A DNA stretch of 64,000 nt from Phycisphaerae bacterium (GCA_035384605.1 DAOOIV010000009.1:19453-83452), one strand, 5' to 3'. Positions 42,966 to 52,600 are shown, counted from the stretch's first letter. The notes: generated by a model from the letters alone, not told the origin. Made by a program: numbers and translations.

Positions 42966-44456
42966 TTGTCACACAGCAACAAGACGAAGGTCGTTGCGAC
43001 CGTCGGACCGGCCTGCAGAGACCAAGCCACGCTGCGCGCCTTGATCGACGAGGGGGTCGACGTCTTCCGTGTCAATCTGTCGCATGGCAATTTGGAAGAG
43101 CACACCCAGACCGTCGCCGCCATTCGACGCGCTGCAGTGCAAAGCGGTGATGTGGTTGCGATCATGGGAGACCTCTGCGGCCCGAAGATTCGCGTGGGGC
43201 AGATTGCCGACGGAAGCTTCGACATTGCCGTTCGAGAGCTTCTTGCGATCGAGCCGGGCAGTTTTCCATGCACGCCCGGACGAATCTGTACAAGCTATGA
43301 TCAATTGTGCGACGATGTCCAGTGCGGCGAGCGGGTTCTGATCGACGACGGCCAGATTCGGCTCCGGGCGGTGGCGAAACAAGGCGCGAAGCTGATCTGC
43401 GAATGCGAGGTCGGGGGGACCATTCGCACCCACAAGGGTGTCAACCTGCCGGATAGCCGACTCTCGCTTCCTGCCCTCACTCAGAAGGATCGAACGGACA
43501 TCCAATGGGCGGCTCAGCAGGATCTTGACTACCTTGCCCTGTCGTTCGTTCGCTCCCCGAAGGACCTGGAGGAACTTCGAGCCGAGCTTACGAGGCACGA
43601 GAGCAACGCCCACGTCGTGTCAAAGATCGAGCGCCCCGAGGCGATCGAGCATCTTGACGAAATCATCAGCCTGTCGGATGCGTTGCTTGTTGCCCGAGGC
43701 GACCTGGGCGTCGAGATGGACGTCTCGAGGGTGCCATTGCTTCAGAAACAGATCACGCAGCGGTGTGCTCGTGCGGGCAAACCTGTCATTGTGGCCACGC
43801 AGATGCTCCAGAGCATGGTTGAATCACCCGTTCCCACGCGGGCCGAGGTGAGTGACGTCGCCAATGCCATCCTGGATGGCGCGGACGCGGTCATGCTTTC
43901 GGCGGAGACGTCGGTCGGCGGTTATCCGCTTGAGGCCGTTCGCGTGATTCGCAGCATCGCCGACCAGACCGAGGCGTATCTCGCCGGCCAGGCAGGAGAC
44001 TCCGTCCCCCGTGTGGATCCCGAGGAGTTGCAGTTCGTATCCGCGGTGGTCCACGGGGCAAGCGTCCTCGCTCGCGAGTTAAACGTCCATGCGCTGGCCG
44101 TGTGGACCGACACGGGCACGACGGTTCGACTTCTGAGCAAACGCCGCATCCCGCAGATGATCGTCGGCCTCAGTCCTGATGCTCGCGTCTGTCGGCGCAT
44201 GTCGCTTTATTACGGTGTTCGGCCTGCGCGTCTTGACCATCAGACACGACAGAAAGACATGATCAGGGACGTCGATGCCGTGCTGATCGATCGCGAGTTG
44301 GCGAAGACAAACGATATGATCATGATCGTCGCGGGCACCCATCTCCGCGAACCCGGCAGCACCAACGCAATGCTCATTCACCTGGTCGGGGCGTGTGATG
44401 CTTGTTCGCCGTCGGCGACTCGAGAAGCGGTCCGTGTGCCCGTAATGACAAGCTGA
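42966..44456 (+). CDS. pyk: Pyruvate kinase
   Basis: About 496 residues. Converts phosphoenolpyruvate and ADP to pyruvate and ATP, the last step of glycolysis. Signatures are KTKVVATVGPAC, VFRVNLSHGN, DLCGPKIRVG, the B-domain strand (ICECEVGGTIRTHKGVNLP), LALSFVRSPKD, VSKIERPEAIEHLDEI with the catalytic Lys, ARGDLGVEM, and KPVIVATQMLQSMVESPVPTRAEVSDVANAI. The C-terminal domain (AVWTDTGTTVRLLSKRRIPQMIVGL) is present. ATG 42900 would add an unusual 22-residue tail; the TTG at 42966 has AAAGGA upstream and matches the family N-terminus, so I prefer it. Confidence 0.94.
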   Translation: MSHSNKTKVVATVGPACRDQATLRALIDEGVDVFRVNLSHGNLEEHTQTVAAIRRAAVQSGDVVAIMGDLCGPKIRVGQIADGSFDIAVRELLAIEPGSFPCTPGRICTSYDQLCDDVQCGERVLIDDGQIRLRAVAKQGAKLICECEVGGTIRTHKGVNLPDSRLSLPALTQKDRTDIQWAAQQDLDYLALSFVRSPKDLEELRAELTRHESNAHVVSKIERPEAIEHLDEIISLSDALLVARGDLGVEMDVSRVPLLQKQITQRCARAGKPVIVATQMLQSMVESPVPTRAEVSDVANAILDGADAVMLSAETSVGGYPLEAVRVIRSIADQTEAYLAGQAGDSVPRVDPEELQFVSAVVHGASVLARELNVHALAVWTDTGTTVRLLSKRRIPQMIVGLSPDARVCRRMSLYYGVRPARLDHQTRQKDMIRDVDAVLIDRELAKTNDMIMIVAGTHLREPGSTNAMLIHLVGACDACSPSATREAVRVPVMTS

Positions 44457-44591
44457 GCATCTGGAATGCCCGCCGGCCGGCGCTTCGGAGCGTCGGCCCG
44501 AGAGAGTTCGGCAGATACGGTTATCGGACAAACGAGAGCCGACCGGTCAACCAGGGAGACAGGCGGTCCAATAACAGGACAACGAGGAGCT

Positions 44592-44777
44592 ATGTTCTCT
44601 GCAAGCAATGGAGCATTTCGAGCAACGCAGGCCACGATGAACTGGCCGAAGCATAAGAGCGAATCGTATATTTCAATGGCGCCGCATAGCCGTGTCCATC
44701 GCCGCAGGGGCGATCGCGTGACGTGCCGCCGGCGCGTGACGATCGCAGCAAGGAGATATCGGCTAGAACCAGCATAG
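44592..44777 (+). CDS. Possible small basic protein (61 residues), uncertain
   Basis: An ATG with GAGGAG 3-8 nt upstream opens a 61-codon frame rich in Arg, His and Ala, ending in TAG 21 bp before the next small gene. There is no recognisable domain and codon use looks weak. The ribosome site and the position are the only support; it may be non-coding leader of the following gene. Confidence 0.25.
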   Translation: MFSASNGAFRATQATMNWPKHKSESYISMAPHSRVHRRRGDRVTCRRRVTIAARRYRLEPA

Positions 44778-44798
44778 TAATCCGTAGAGGGGTGTACC

Positions 44799-45131
44799 AT
44801 GGACAGCAAGCCACAAACACTGACGGCCACCGTGGAAGGACGCTTCGGCATTGAGCGTACCGTCGTTCTGGTCCGCCAGCCCGACGGCCATTACGTCGAG
44901 GCGAATGAGACCCGGGAACTGCCGACCGACAGCGTAGAGGGAGGATCGTGCGGGAACCAACAGGCCCGATCGAGCAAGCCATCTGAACAGCCAAATGAGC
45001 ACGATACCCACCAGAGACTTACCGCCAAGGTACAGGGCCAATTTGGAGAAGACCACGAAGTTGTTCTTGTTCGGCAGCCTGACGGCAAGTACAGGGAGCT
45101 GGCCGATCCGGCTCAAGCCCTGGTTCTCTGA
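44799..45131 (+). CDS. Small protein with an internally duplicated ~27-residue motif
   Basis: 110 residues with a strong GAGGGG site before the ATG. Residues 8-34 (LTATVEGRFG...VVLVRQPDGHYVE) and 74-100 (LTAKVQGQFG...VVLVRQPDGKYRE) are clear copies, joined by a Ser/Gln/Asn-rich linker with one Cys. Each copy looks like a three-stranded beta unit. There is no signal peptide or helix-turn-helix. The family is not known to me. The stop codon TGA lies in the first bases of dispersed-element copy E, so the original C-terminus may have been cut or replaced. Confidence 0.7.
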   Translation: MDSKPQTLTATVEGRFGIERTVVLVRQPDGHYVEANETRELPTDSVEGGSCGNQQARSSKPSEQPNEHDTHQRLTAKVQGQFGEDHEVVLVRQPDGKYRELADPAQALVL

Positions 45132-45225
45132 GGCGGACCGCCCTTGGGGGTACCGCAACCCAAGCGCACTGCGAGCTGGAAACATGCGCGCAAGCCGCGC
45201 AGACGTCCGGCCGTAAGGTCTTGAA
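45128..45225 (+). repeat. Dispersed ~98-bp element, copy E (at the 3' end of a small gene)
   Basis: CTGAGGCGGACCGCCC matches the head of the element with A-to-G at the third base; GTACCGCAACCCAAGCG and GGAAACATGCGCGCAAGCCG follow, then a right end GGCCGTAAGGTCTTGAA. The T-run is replaced by CTTGGGGG. Diverged from copies B and D by more than ten changes. The TGA in its head is the stop codon of the 110-residue protein. Confidence 0.88.
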
Positions 45226-45272
45226 CCGGGCTGTTGAGTCAATCATAGTGCCCATGACGGGCGGAGCCCGAT

Positions 45273-47627
45273 CTACCTTGGCCGGGCGAGGTGTTTGTGA
45301 AGGAAGGCAAAGGTGCCCACCGCGTGAATCTCGTGCCGGCCGTCGAAGTACTCGATTTCCGTGAGGTCAGGGAGGCCCAACTTCGCGTAAAGCCGCCGGA
45401 CCTTGGCATATTCGTATGAGACCCACTCGTCCATGCCAACGGGGTCGTCATGCCCTCGCTCAACCATGAAGGGCCGAGGGGCGATCAGGCCGGCCAGCTC
45501 GCCGTAGTTGAACGTGTTGCCCATGTCGAACTCATAGATCTCGTACTCGTACGTAAACATGTAGCTGTTGACGAGGTCGACCGAAGTGGTCTTGACGATC
45601 CACTCGTTGAAATCACCCGAGCAGATGCTCAGGCAGTATTCGGGCAACAGCGCCGGTACCCGCATGGCCGTCTTGCCGCCATAAGAGAGGCCATAGAAGG
45701 CGATGCGCTTCGGATCGACGAACGGTTGCTGTCCCAGCCAGAGGAGAATCTGCCGGTGCTGCGCGGTGATGAACGAGAACAGGGAAAGCTTAAGGGGGTT
45801 GGCCTTGCGTTGCAGAAGACGAAAGGCGTCTCCGCCGATGTAGGGGTTCTGCGGGGCGAAGACGATGTAACCGCGGTCGGCCAAGTCAGCGCCGAAGGCT
45901 TTGTAGGGCGATTTGATGGTCCGATCAACAACCTTGTTCGGCCGACCCTCCAGGCCGTGCTGGCACACGACAACCGGCCTTCGCTCGCCGGGCCGAATGT
46001 CCTTAGGAAGTAACAGTATTCCATATGCGAATACGTCGGGATAAACGTCCAGAACAACTTCATAGCCCGCCCACTTGTCGTTGTCGATGATCCGGCGGGA
46101 GCGAGGGTTGATGCTGTCGCCGGGCGCGGGGCATCGGCCAATGACCTCGTCCCACAAGTAGCGGCGATAGTACTCGCACGATTTCTGCCACTTCTCGAGC
46201 GAGGAGGCGTCGGCCTTCGACCAGAACTGACGGCGGCGCTCGCCGGATTCGCGGACGAGTCTCTGCGTAAAACCGACCAGTTGGCCAAACTGGCGAGCCT
46301 GGCGGGCATCAACATCGGCGTCTGCCCACTGCGAAGGGACAGGAGAAGGGCCGGCGGGCCTGAGGGGGCCTTGCCGCCCCACCAATGCAGCCAGAAAGGC
46401 CTGGAGGGCCGGTTCGGTACCCGGGCCAGCACGAGGGTCATCGGGGAAGACGAGCCTTATCTTGCCGGCCGCTTTGAGCTGCTCGTACACACCTTGGGCG
46501 CGATTGAACTCGTGTAGAACCGCCTCTCGCGGCGGGGTGACCAGTCTGCCGGACGAGGCTTGGCTGTGCCCATAGGGATCGGGTGGGGGACTGCCCACTT
46601 CGGGACCTCGGCCGGCCTCGATGACCAACGGCCGGGGAGCGACAAGGCTTGCGATCTCGGCATCGCCGAACTCGCGGAGCAGGTTCCACACGTTGCGATA
46701 GACCGGTTCAGCCCACACCTGCGCGCGAGATTGGAAGTAGCCGCTGACGCAGGCGGCATCGATTCGCCGGTCGATCGCCGCGGCATATAACGCGAGCAAC
46801 CCGCCTTCGCCATAGCCGAAGACGCCGATGGGCAGCTTTCTGCCGGCCGCACCGCTGTGGAAGCAGTCCACGGCCGCGAGGACCTTCTGGACCTCGTATC
46901 CGATGATGTGCCGACCCATCTGGTAGGCCATCCGGTAGATGAACTCGCGATGGGGAATATTGGTCATGCGGATTGAAGGATTGCCCGACAGCCGACTGCC
47001 TCGATCGACAAGCGTGGGGACAAGCACCAGGCACCCATTTTCGGCCAAGCGCCGGGCATACTGGCAAGCGGGATCAACGCCCGGGGCAAGGCCTACGAGC
47101 ATCTCGGGCGTCCAGTCGGCATCCGGCAAGGCGATGACGCGGGCAACCGGATTGCCTTTCGGTTGCAGGAGGAGGCCTTCGGCATCGACGCCGTCGAACA
47201 CCGGCCAGCGTGCGCGGTCAATCGTGTAGTCTGCACTCCCACCCGCGCCGGATGGCTGAGTGGTCGTCGCGATCAATTGGAGGCCCGCGGGCTCCCGCCG
47301 AGGATCCACGACGCCGACGATTCTGGCGAACTCGGCTCGGTTCGGCTCGACCGACTTGAGGTAGGCCTCGGTCGAGCCAAAATCGCGATGCCAATACCGC
47401 TCGCGGTCGGCAACGGATGCTTCAGTCTGCCTCAGCAAATGCTTGTCGATGCCAGCAACCATCTTCATCGCCAGGTCGCCGGTTTCAACCAGCGGCGAAG
47501 CGTTCGGCAAGCGGCCCTCGTCCGCGTGAGCAGTGCCAACGGCTTCGACCGCCAGCAGAAGGCCGATTCCAATGCACGATATCGCTCCCCACTTGCGGGA
47601 GTTGCTGCGGTTCCCAAGAGCATGCAT
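45273..47627 (-). CDS. Secreted tandem alpha/beta-hydrolase (acetyl-xylan-esterase-like second domain)
   Basis: 784 residues with a signal peptide (~13-36). Two alpha/beta-hydrolase domains follow. The first (~150-420) has IGVFGYGEGGLLALYAA where GxSxG is expected, so its Ser is replaced by Gly. The second (~500-780) has IAFYGLSYGGKTAMR with an intact Ser, then an acidic residue in ERGHDDPVGMDEW and His in YFDGRHEIHAVG, completing a triad. The probable role of domain 2 is deacylation of polysaccharide side groups; domain 1 may be structural. Last gene of the five-gene minus-strand operon; 18 bp from the oxidoreductase. Confidence 0.82.
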   Translation of the reverse strand: MHALGNRSNSRKWGAISCIGIGLLLAVEAVGTAHADEGRLPNASPLVETGDLAMKMVAGIDKHLLRQTEASVADRERYWHRDFGSTEAYLKSVEPNRAEFARIVGVVDPRREPAGLQLIATTTQPSGAGGSADYTIDRARWPVFDGVDAEGLLLQPKGNPVARVIALPDADWTPEMLVGLAPGVDPACQYARRLAENGCLVLVPTLVDRGSRLSGNPSIRMTNIPHREFIYRMAYQMGRHIIGYEVQKVLAAVDCFHSGAAGRKLPIGVFGYGEGGLLALYAAAIDRRIDAACVSGYFQSRAQVWAEPVYRNVWNLLREFGDAEIASLVAPRPLVIEAGRGPEVGSPPPDPYGHSQASSGRLVTPPREAVLHEFNRAQGVYEQLKAAGKIRLVFPDDPRAGPGTEPALQAFLAALVGRQGPLRPAGPSPVPSQWADADVDARQARQFGQLVGFTQRLVRESGERRRQFWSKADASSLEKWQKSCEYYRRYLWDEVIGRCPAPGDSINPRSRRIIDNDKWAGYEVVLDVYPDVFAYGILLLPKDIRPGERRPVVVCQHGLEGRPNKVVDRTIKSPYKAFGADLADRGYIVFAPQNPYIGGDAFRLLQRKANPLKLSLFSFITAQHRQILLWLGQQPFVDPKRIAFYGLSYGGKTAMRVPALLPEYCLSICSGDFNEWIVKTTSVDLVNSYMFTYEYEIYEFDMGNTFNYGELAGLIAPRPFMVERGHDDPVGMDEWVSYEYAKVRRLYAKLGLPDLTEIEYFDGRHEIHAVGTFAFLHKHLARPR

Positions 47628-47645
47628 TCAAGGCCACTCCACCGG

Positions 47646-49001
47646 TCAGACCGTCTCCGGCACCACGTAGGGTTCGCGATACGTTCGTTTCAGATAGCCG
47701 TTCGCCTCCTCATCGTTGGTGAACTTCTCCTGCTTGCCGTCCCATTTCAGCCTGCGGCCGTCGCATCGATATGAAATGTTGCCGATCTGGCAAAGAATCG
47801 TGGAGAGATGACCTTCCTCGATGTCGGCATTCGGCCGCTTGCGAGATCGGATGCACTCGAAGAAGTTGTCCAGATGAGCGTAGTGCGGATGACGGTCGTT
47901 GGACTGGCTGATGATCTTCTCGGACTCGTCGAAGACCTGCCAGCCGCCACCGTGGCGCTCGAAGAACATGAGGCCCTTCTCGCCGTAGACCTCAATGCGC
48001 ATCCCGTCGAAGGGCCAGTTGGGGTACGCATCGGTGTCCCGCGTGTTCCATTCCATCTTTTTCATGTACGGGGCCCAGAGGATGTTCTCGAAGACCATCG
48101 TCAGATTGTCGAAATCCCATGTGACCACTTGCGTATCGGGCGTCTCCTGGTCGTCGTTGAAGGAGAACCGGCCGCCGGTACCGCTGACGGCCGCAGGCGA
48201 ATCCTGGCCGGCCAGCCAGCGAGCGATGTCGATCTGGTGGACGCCGTCGTTGATGATGTCGCCACCGGAGTAATCCCAGAACCAGTGCCAGGAATAGTGG
48301 AAGCGGTTGGGGTTGAAGTCCCGCTTGGGCGCCGGTCCGAGCCATTGGTCGTAATCCACGCCCGGCGGGGTTGGGGCGTCGGCCTTGTGCCCGATGCTCT
48401 CCCGCATCTTCATGTTCAAAACGTGGATGAGGTGCACCTTGCCGAGATTGCCGGAACGGATGTACTCCACGGCCTCACGTGTGTATCGACCGCTGCGCGT
48501 CTGGGTGCCGAGCTGGACGACACGGCCATACTTCCGGGCGGCCTCGACCATCTTGCGGCCTTCCCAGACGCTGTGGGATGCGGGCTTTTCGACATAGACA
48601 TCCTTGCCGGCCTGGCAGGCATGGATCGTCGGCAGCGCGTGCCAGTGATCGGGCGTGCAGACGAACAAGGCGTGGACATTCTTGTCATCGAGAATCTCGC
48701 GGTAGTCCTTCACCGCCTTGGGGGCCTTGCCGGTAAGCTTTTCTGCCTGCTTGATCCCAGCAGCCAGACGACCCGCGTCGGGGTCGCACATATACGCGAA
48801 ATCGAGGTTCTTGCGGGCGGCCATCTCCTTAACCAGGAAGTTGCCGCGTCCCCCGCAGCCCATGAAGCCGATGACGATCCTGTCGTCGGCCCCGGCGGCC
48901 CGTAATGGTGCCGGACGGGCCAACGAAGCCGCGGCGACCCCCGCGGCTGCGACGACCGAACGGTTCAGGAATTCCCTCCGACTCACGGGACTCCGTTTCA
49001 T
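47646..49001 (-). CDS. Tat-exported Gfo/Idh/MocA family oxidoreductase
   Basis: About 451 residues. A twin-arginine signal ([22 protein letters not shown]) suggests export with cofactor bound. The Rossmann core is [13 protein letters not shown], then [15 protein letters not shown] and [22 protein letters not shown]; the C-terminal domain has [20 protein letters not shown] with the family His. NAD-dependent oxidation of sugars or derivatives is typical, and this exported subgroup is abundant in planctomycetes next to carbohydrate-active genes. Substrate unknown. The frame begins at GTG 49010, but ATG 49001 has AGGAG 8 nt upstream. Confidence 0.9.
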   Translation of the reverse strand: MKRSPVSRREFLNRSVVAAAGVAAASLARPAPLRAAGADDRIVIGFMGCGGRGNFLVKEMAARKNLDFAYMCDPDAGRLAAGIKQAEKLTGKAPKAVKDYREILDDKNVHALFVCTPDHWHALPTIHACQAGKDVYVEKPASHSVWEGRKMVEAARKYGRVVQLGTQTRSGRYTREAVEYIRSGNLGKVHLIHVLNMKMRESIGHKADAPTPPGVDYDQWLGPAPKRDFNPNRFHYSWHWFWDYSGGDIINDGVHQIDIARWLAGQDSPAAVSGTGGRFSFNDDQETPDTQVVTWDFDNLTMVFENILWAPYMKKMEWNTRDTDAYPNWPFDGMRIEVYGEKGLMFFERHGGGWQVFDESEKIISQSNDRHPHYAHLDNFFECIRSRKRPNADIEEGHLSTILCQIGNISYRCDGRRLKWDGKQEKFTNDEEANGYLKRTYREPYVVPETV

Positions 49002-49155
49002 TTGTATCACTCCTCTCCATCACCTGGATGGTTTCAGCCCGGCTGATCTCAGATTGAATCGTTGCCTGCCTAGGCACTTCAGGGACGCATTGGCGTGCGA
49101 ACCGTCGGTAGAATCCGCCGGATCTCAACCTCATCGGCCGCTGACCAAGCCGCCT

Positions 49156-50667
49156 CTACTTTGCCGGCCTTTGAGCAGCGCGCTCAGCGGGAGAGATGCG
49201 CAGCACAAAGGCATGTTCGCATGGCTTTGTCGCCGGAAGCCTGACGGCAAGTCCCTCGGCGGTCCGTTCCCAGACAACCGGATCCCTGCAACCCAGCAGC
49301 TTGACGTCACTGATCTCGCCGCGGTATAGCGATGAGTCCCTGGCCAGACAGCGTATGATGACTCTGTCACCCTCCGGCCAGGCCAGCACCGTAGCGTAGA
49401 GCACGTCGCCTTTGGTGGTGAAACGAATGTCCAGCCCGGTGAACGCACTTCGCTTGGTGTCGTTCATGGAACCTTCAATGATTTTCGTCGGACCTTCGCC
49501 GTAAACCTTCCACGGACGCGTGCCGTAAACTGCCTCGCCGTTGATCTCCAACCACCGGCCGATCTCAAGCAATATCTTCTCCTCGGCCTCGGGGATCGTG
49601 CCGTCGGGCTTCGGCCCGATGTTGAGCAGCAGGGCCCCGTTCTTGCTGACGATGTCGACCAGATCGTCGATCAGAGAGTCAACCGTCTTATAGTCCTGTC
49701 TGCTGACATATCCCCACGAGTTCCTGGAGATCGAGGTATCCGTTTGCCAGAAGAAAGGCCTGATCTCAGCCAGTTGGCCGCGTTCGACGTCAAGCACGGC
49801 CGCCTTGTCGGGAAAGGCTTTGAACTTGTAGTTGATCACAACGCCTTTTTGCCATTCGGCATCCTTGTTGTAGTAGTACGCCGCAAACTCCCGCAGATAT
49901 GGTTCGAACTCCGGCTCCTGGATCCACCAGTCGAACCAGACCAGTTGCGGCTGATACTTGTCGACCAGCTCGCGCGTGCGAGCCAGCCAGTCGTCGAGGA
50001 AGGCCTTGTCCGGCCGGCTGGTCTTTTCGGGCTGGGCCGGGCCGTACAGGCCGGCGAACGTGGGGTCCTTCACGTCGGAATCGAATCTCATGCCGCCGTC
50101 AAAGAACCACCAGTGTTCGGCACGATGGCTGGACAGTCCGAAGACCATGCCCTCTTTCCTAACCGCCTCTGCCAGTTCACCAATAATGTCTCGTTTAGGC
50201 CCGATCTTGGCGGCACACCACGGCGACAGGCTACAGTCGTACATGGCAAAGCCGTCGTGATGCTCAGCCACAGGAACAACGTATTTGGCGCCGGCCTTTC
50301 GGAAGAGCTCGGCCCAGCGAGCCGGTTCGAACTTCTCCGCCTTGAACAAGGGGATAAAATCCTTGTAGCCGAACTGCGAGTGGGGGCCATATGTGGCCAG
50401 GTGGTGCTTGAACTCAGGCGAGTCCTGCAGGTACATGTTGCGGGGATACCACTCGTTGCCGAAAGCGGGCACGGAGTAGACGCCCCAGTGAATGAAAATG
50501 CCGAACTTGCCGTCCAGATACCACTGCGGAACCTGGTAGCGTTCGAGCGACTCCCAGGTGGGTTCAAATCGGGCGGCCGTTTGAGGGCTCGGCGCCGAAC
50601 CAGCCGGCGTCTCACTCGCTGCAAGAGGCCCCAGGAAGACCGCAACCAGCGGAATCAGCACAGACAT
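49156..50667 (-). CDS. Secreted alpha-L-fucosidase, family GH29
   Basis: About 503 residues with a signal peptide (~1-17). GH29 TIM-barrel markers are WYLDGKFGIFIHWGVYSVPAF, YVVPVAEHHDGFAMYD, PKRDIIGELAEAVRKEG, QLVWFDWW with the catalytic nucleophile Asp, GYVSRQDYKTVDSLIDDLVDIVSKNGALLLNIGPKPDG, and a C-terminal beta-sandwich. It would remove alpha-L-fucose from glycans such as rhamnogalacturonan II, xyloglucan or fucoidan. The frame is open to 50727; ATG 50667 follows a GGAGG at a rather long 11-nt spacing and starts the signal peptide. Middle gene of the minus-strand operon. Confidence 0.93.
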   Translation of the reverse strand: MSVLIPLVAVFLGPLAASETPAGSAPSPQTAARFEPTWESLERYQVPQWYLDGKFGIFIHWGVYSVPAFGNEWYPRNMYLQDSPEFKHHLATYGPHSQFGYKDFIPLFKAEKFEPARWAELFRKAGAKYVVPVAEHHDGFAMYDCSLSPWCAAKIGPKRDIIGELAEAVRKEGMVFGLSSHRAEHWWFFDGGMRFDSDVKDPTFAGLYGPAQPEKTSRPDKAFLDDWLARTRELVDKYQPQLVWFDWWIQEPEFEPYLREFAAYYYNKDAEWQKGVVINYKFKAFPDKAAVLDVERGQLAEIRPFFWQTDTSISRNSWGYVSRQDYKTVDSLIDDLVDIVSKNGALLLNIGPKPDGTIPEAEEKILLEIGRWLEINGEAVYGTRPWKVYGEGPTKIIEGSMNDTKRSAFTGLDIRFTTKGDVLYATVLAWPEGDRVIIRCLARDSSLYRGEISDVKLLGCRDPVVWERTAEGLAVRLPATKPCEHAFVLRISPAERAAQRPAK

Positions 50668-50773
50668 GATTCTGTCTCGCCTCCGAATGTAGGACTTCAA
50701 CGCGCGCCCACACAGGTTCTGAAACAATGACAGCTTATCGATTCGGCGGCATTTGGCAAGGACTTGTCAACGG

Positions 50774-52600
50774 TTATGTTGCTTTTTTGTAGACGAACAT
50801 GAAATGGGTCTTCACGATCGGGGCTTGCGGGTAGGAGGCGCTCAGCCGTGTCAGAACACCCTTTTTCTTATTCGCCTTGCAGGCGTCTTCGAGCCGCTCG
50901 GCCTTGAACACCCCGGAACGAGCACGGATCTCCAACATGCTTTCGTCGCCGACCACATGGGCCACCGGACCGTTCACCTTGACGTCGTGCCAGGTTACGA
51001 AAGCCTCTTCAACCTCCATGCCGTCGCCGTCGAAGCGCAACTCATCCGTGATGGTCACCCGGCCATCAGGATCGATCTTGAACGTGCGCTGAAAGCTCTT
51101 GAGTTGAGCGATGCCGTAGGCCTCGTGCATGTCGATTCTGGCGGTCCCATCCGAGCTCACTTCCAGCGTCCTGCGGTACTGCCCGCCGGGTTTCTGCTGC
51201 ATCCCACCGATCCGCGGTACGCTGTGACCGTAAGACGAGGCAAAGACGTTTTCGTAGCGCCGGCGTCCGAAGTAGGCGGCATTGTAGAGGCCCGCGCCCG
51301 GGTCGCAGAGAAACGTCGTTTCGCCGATACGGAGCACAAAACTGCCCACGTCGTTGTGGTTGTGCTGTTCGGCATTGTTGCCGGCCTTGGCGACGAGAAT
51401 CACCGACCGGTCACCGGCCTTTCCCACGCATCGGGCGACGCCGGCTTTGGGTAACACCACGTTCTCGAAAAGGGGCTCCCGTCTTGGCTGATCGCCGTGC
51501 CAGATCAGATTGCACAACACCCAACCCAGGCGGCCTTCGTGTGCCTTATCGCTTGCCTGGGCGAGCAATGCGGGGCGTCCGGTTCTGTCCGCCAGCCTGG
51601 CCGCAATGAAGGGAAGCACACTGGCGTTCTCAGAGCTGTCCGAGAACGAGGCGAAAGCATGCCGTCCGATCGCAACGGCCGTGGGGTATCCCGCGATCCT
51701 TGCGATCTTCTCGCCTGCCAGAAGGTCGATCGCCCCGCCGGTGCGGGCCCGGAGCATCTCGGCGAAGATCACAAAGTGCGCCAGGCCATAGTTCCAGTAT
51801 CCAATGCCCTCGGTGCTGGCCCCGTCTTCCTCAAAGGCCCGATCGACAAAGCGATTGAGCTGATCCACCACCAAGGCCAATCCGCGGGCCTGTCGCTCGG
51901 GATCCGGCTCCAAAATGAGAAGAACCTGTCCGATCGAGCCGGCACAGACACCCGTCCAGTTGTTAGCTCCGTTGTCCCACCAGAACTTCGCGCCGTGGTC
52001 AAGATATGGTTCGATCACACGCCTCTTCACCTCTTCCCGAAGCCGTGTTCGGATCTCATCCGGGAGTCTGGGACCGACCAGTAGCTCGGTAAACGCGAGG
52101 GTGGCGGCCGTCTCCGCGGCCATCAGGTCGATCTCGCCGACGGACTCGTGTGCGGGGATGACCCAGTTGGTCTCTTCGCAGATGTTCCACACGAGATCGT
52201 TGACAAAGTCTACCGAAGCAAGATCGCCCTGAAGCCACGCGGCCAGAACCGCCTTGGCCAACAACGCCCGCTTCTCGAAATAGGGCTTCTGGTAGGGCTC
52301 CCGGTCGCCGGATTTCCTGAATTCCCGATACTGCGTGTAGGTTGTAACGGGAATCTCCGCCGAACCGGACTTGGCCGCCTCCAGAATCGCTTCGGCGATC
52401 GATGTCCTGCCGAGATCAAGAGGACAAGCCTTCGACAACCCAGGGAGAACCTCGGCGGCATCGGCCGGCACACGGCCAAGGAGGCCGCTCATTGTTTCCA
52501 CGGCCTGAGTCGTTGGCACATTCTGGCCGAGTGACCAGGAAGGCACGAAAAGGATCCAGGTGCTGATCGCAGCTATCGACATGGTGCAGGTCTTCTTCAT
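50774..52600 (-). CDS. Secreted heparinase II/III-family protein
   Basis: About 608 residues. A signal peptide (MKKTCTMSIAAISTWILFVPSWSL) precedes an (alpha/alpha) toroid (~40-360; NWVIPAHESVGEIDLMAAETAATLAFT, GANNWTGVCAGSIG, GIGYWNYGLAHFVIFAEMLR) and a beta-sheet domain with NAEQHNHNDVGSFVLRIGETTFLCDPG, the hallmark of heparinase II/III and related uronate lyases, including the His and Asn region. Substrates in this family range from heparin to alginate, so a uronic-acid polysaccharide is likely. Its ATG overlaps the upstream stop (ATGA), so translation is coupled to the propeller gene. Confidence 0.87.
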   Translation of the reverse strand: MKKTCTMSIAAISTWILFVPSWSLGQNVPTTQAVETMSGLLGRVPADAAEVLPGLSKACPLDLGRTSIAEAILEAAKSGSAEIPVTTYTQYREFRKSGDREPYQKPYFEKRALLAKAVLAAWLQGDLASVDFVNDLVWNICEETNWVIPAHESVGEIDLMAAETAATLAFTELLVGPRLPDEIRTRLREEVKRRVIEPYLDHGAKFWWDNGANNWTGVCAGSIGQVLLILEPDPERQARGLALVVDQLNRFVDRAFEEDGASTEGIGYWNYGLAHFVIFAEMLRARTGGAIDLLAGEKIARIAGYPTAVAIGRHAFASFSDSSENASVLPFIAARLADRTGRPALLAQASDKAHEGRLGWVLCNLIWHGDQPRREPLFENVVLPKAGVARCVGKAGDRSVILVAKAGNNAEQHNHNDVGSFVLRIGETTFLCDPGAGLYNAAYFGRRRYENVFASSYGHSVPRIGGMQQKPGGQYRRTLEVSSDGTARIDMHEAYGIAQLKSFQRTFKIDPDGRVTITDELRFDGDGMEVEEAFVTWHDVKVNGPVAHVVGDESMLEIRARSGVFKAERLEDACKANKKKGVLTRLSASYPQAPIVKTHFMFVYKKAT

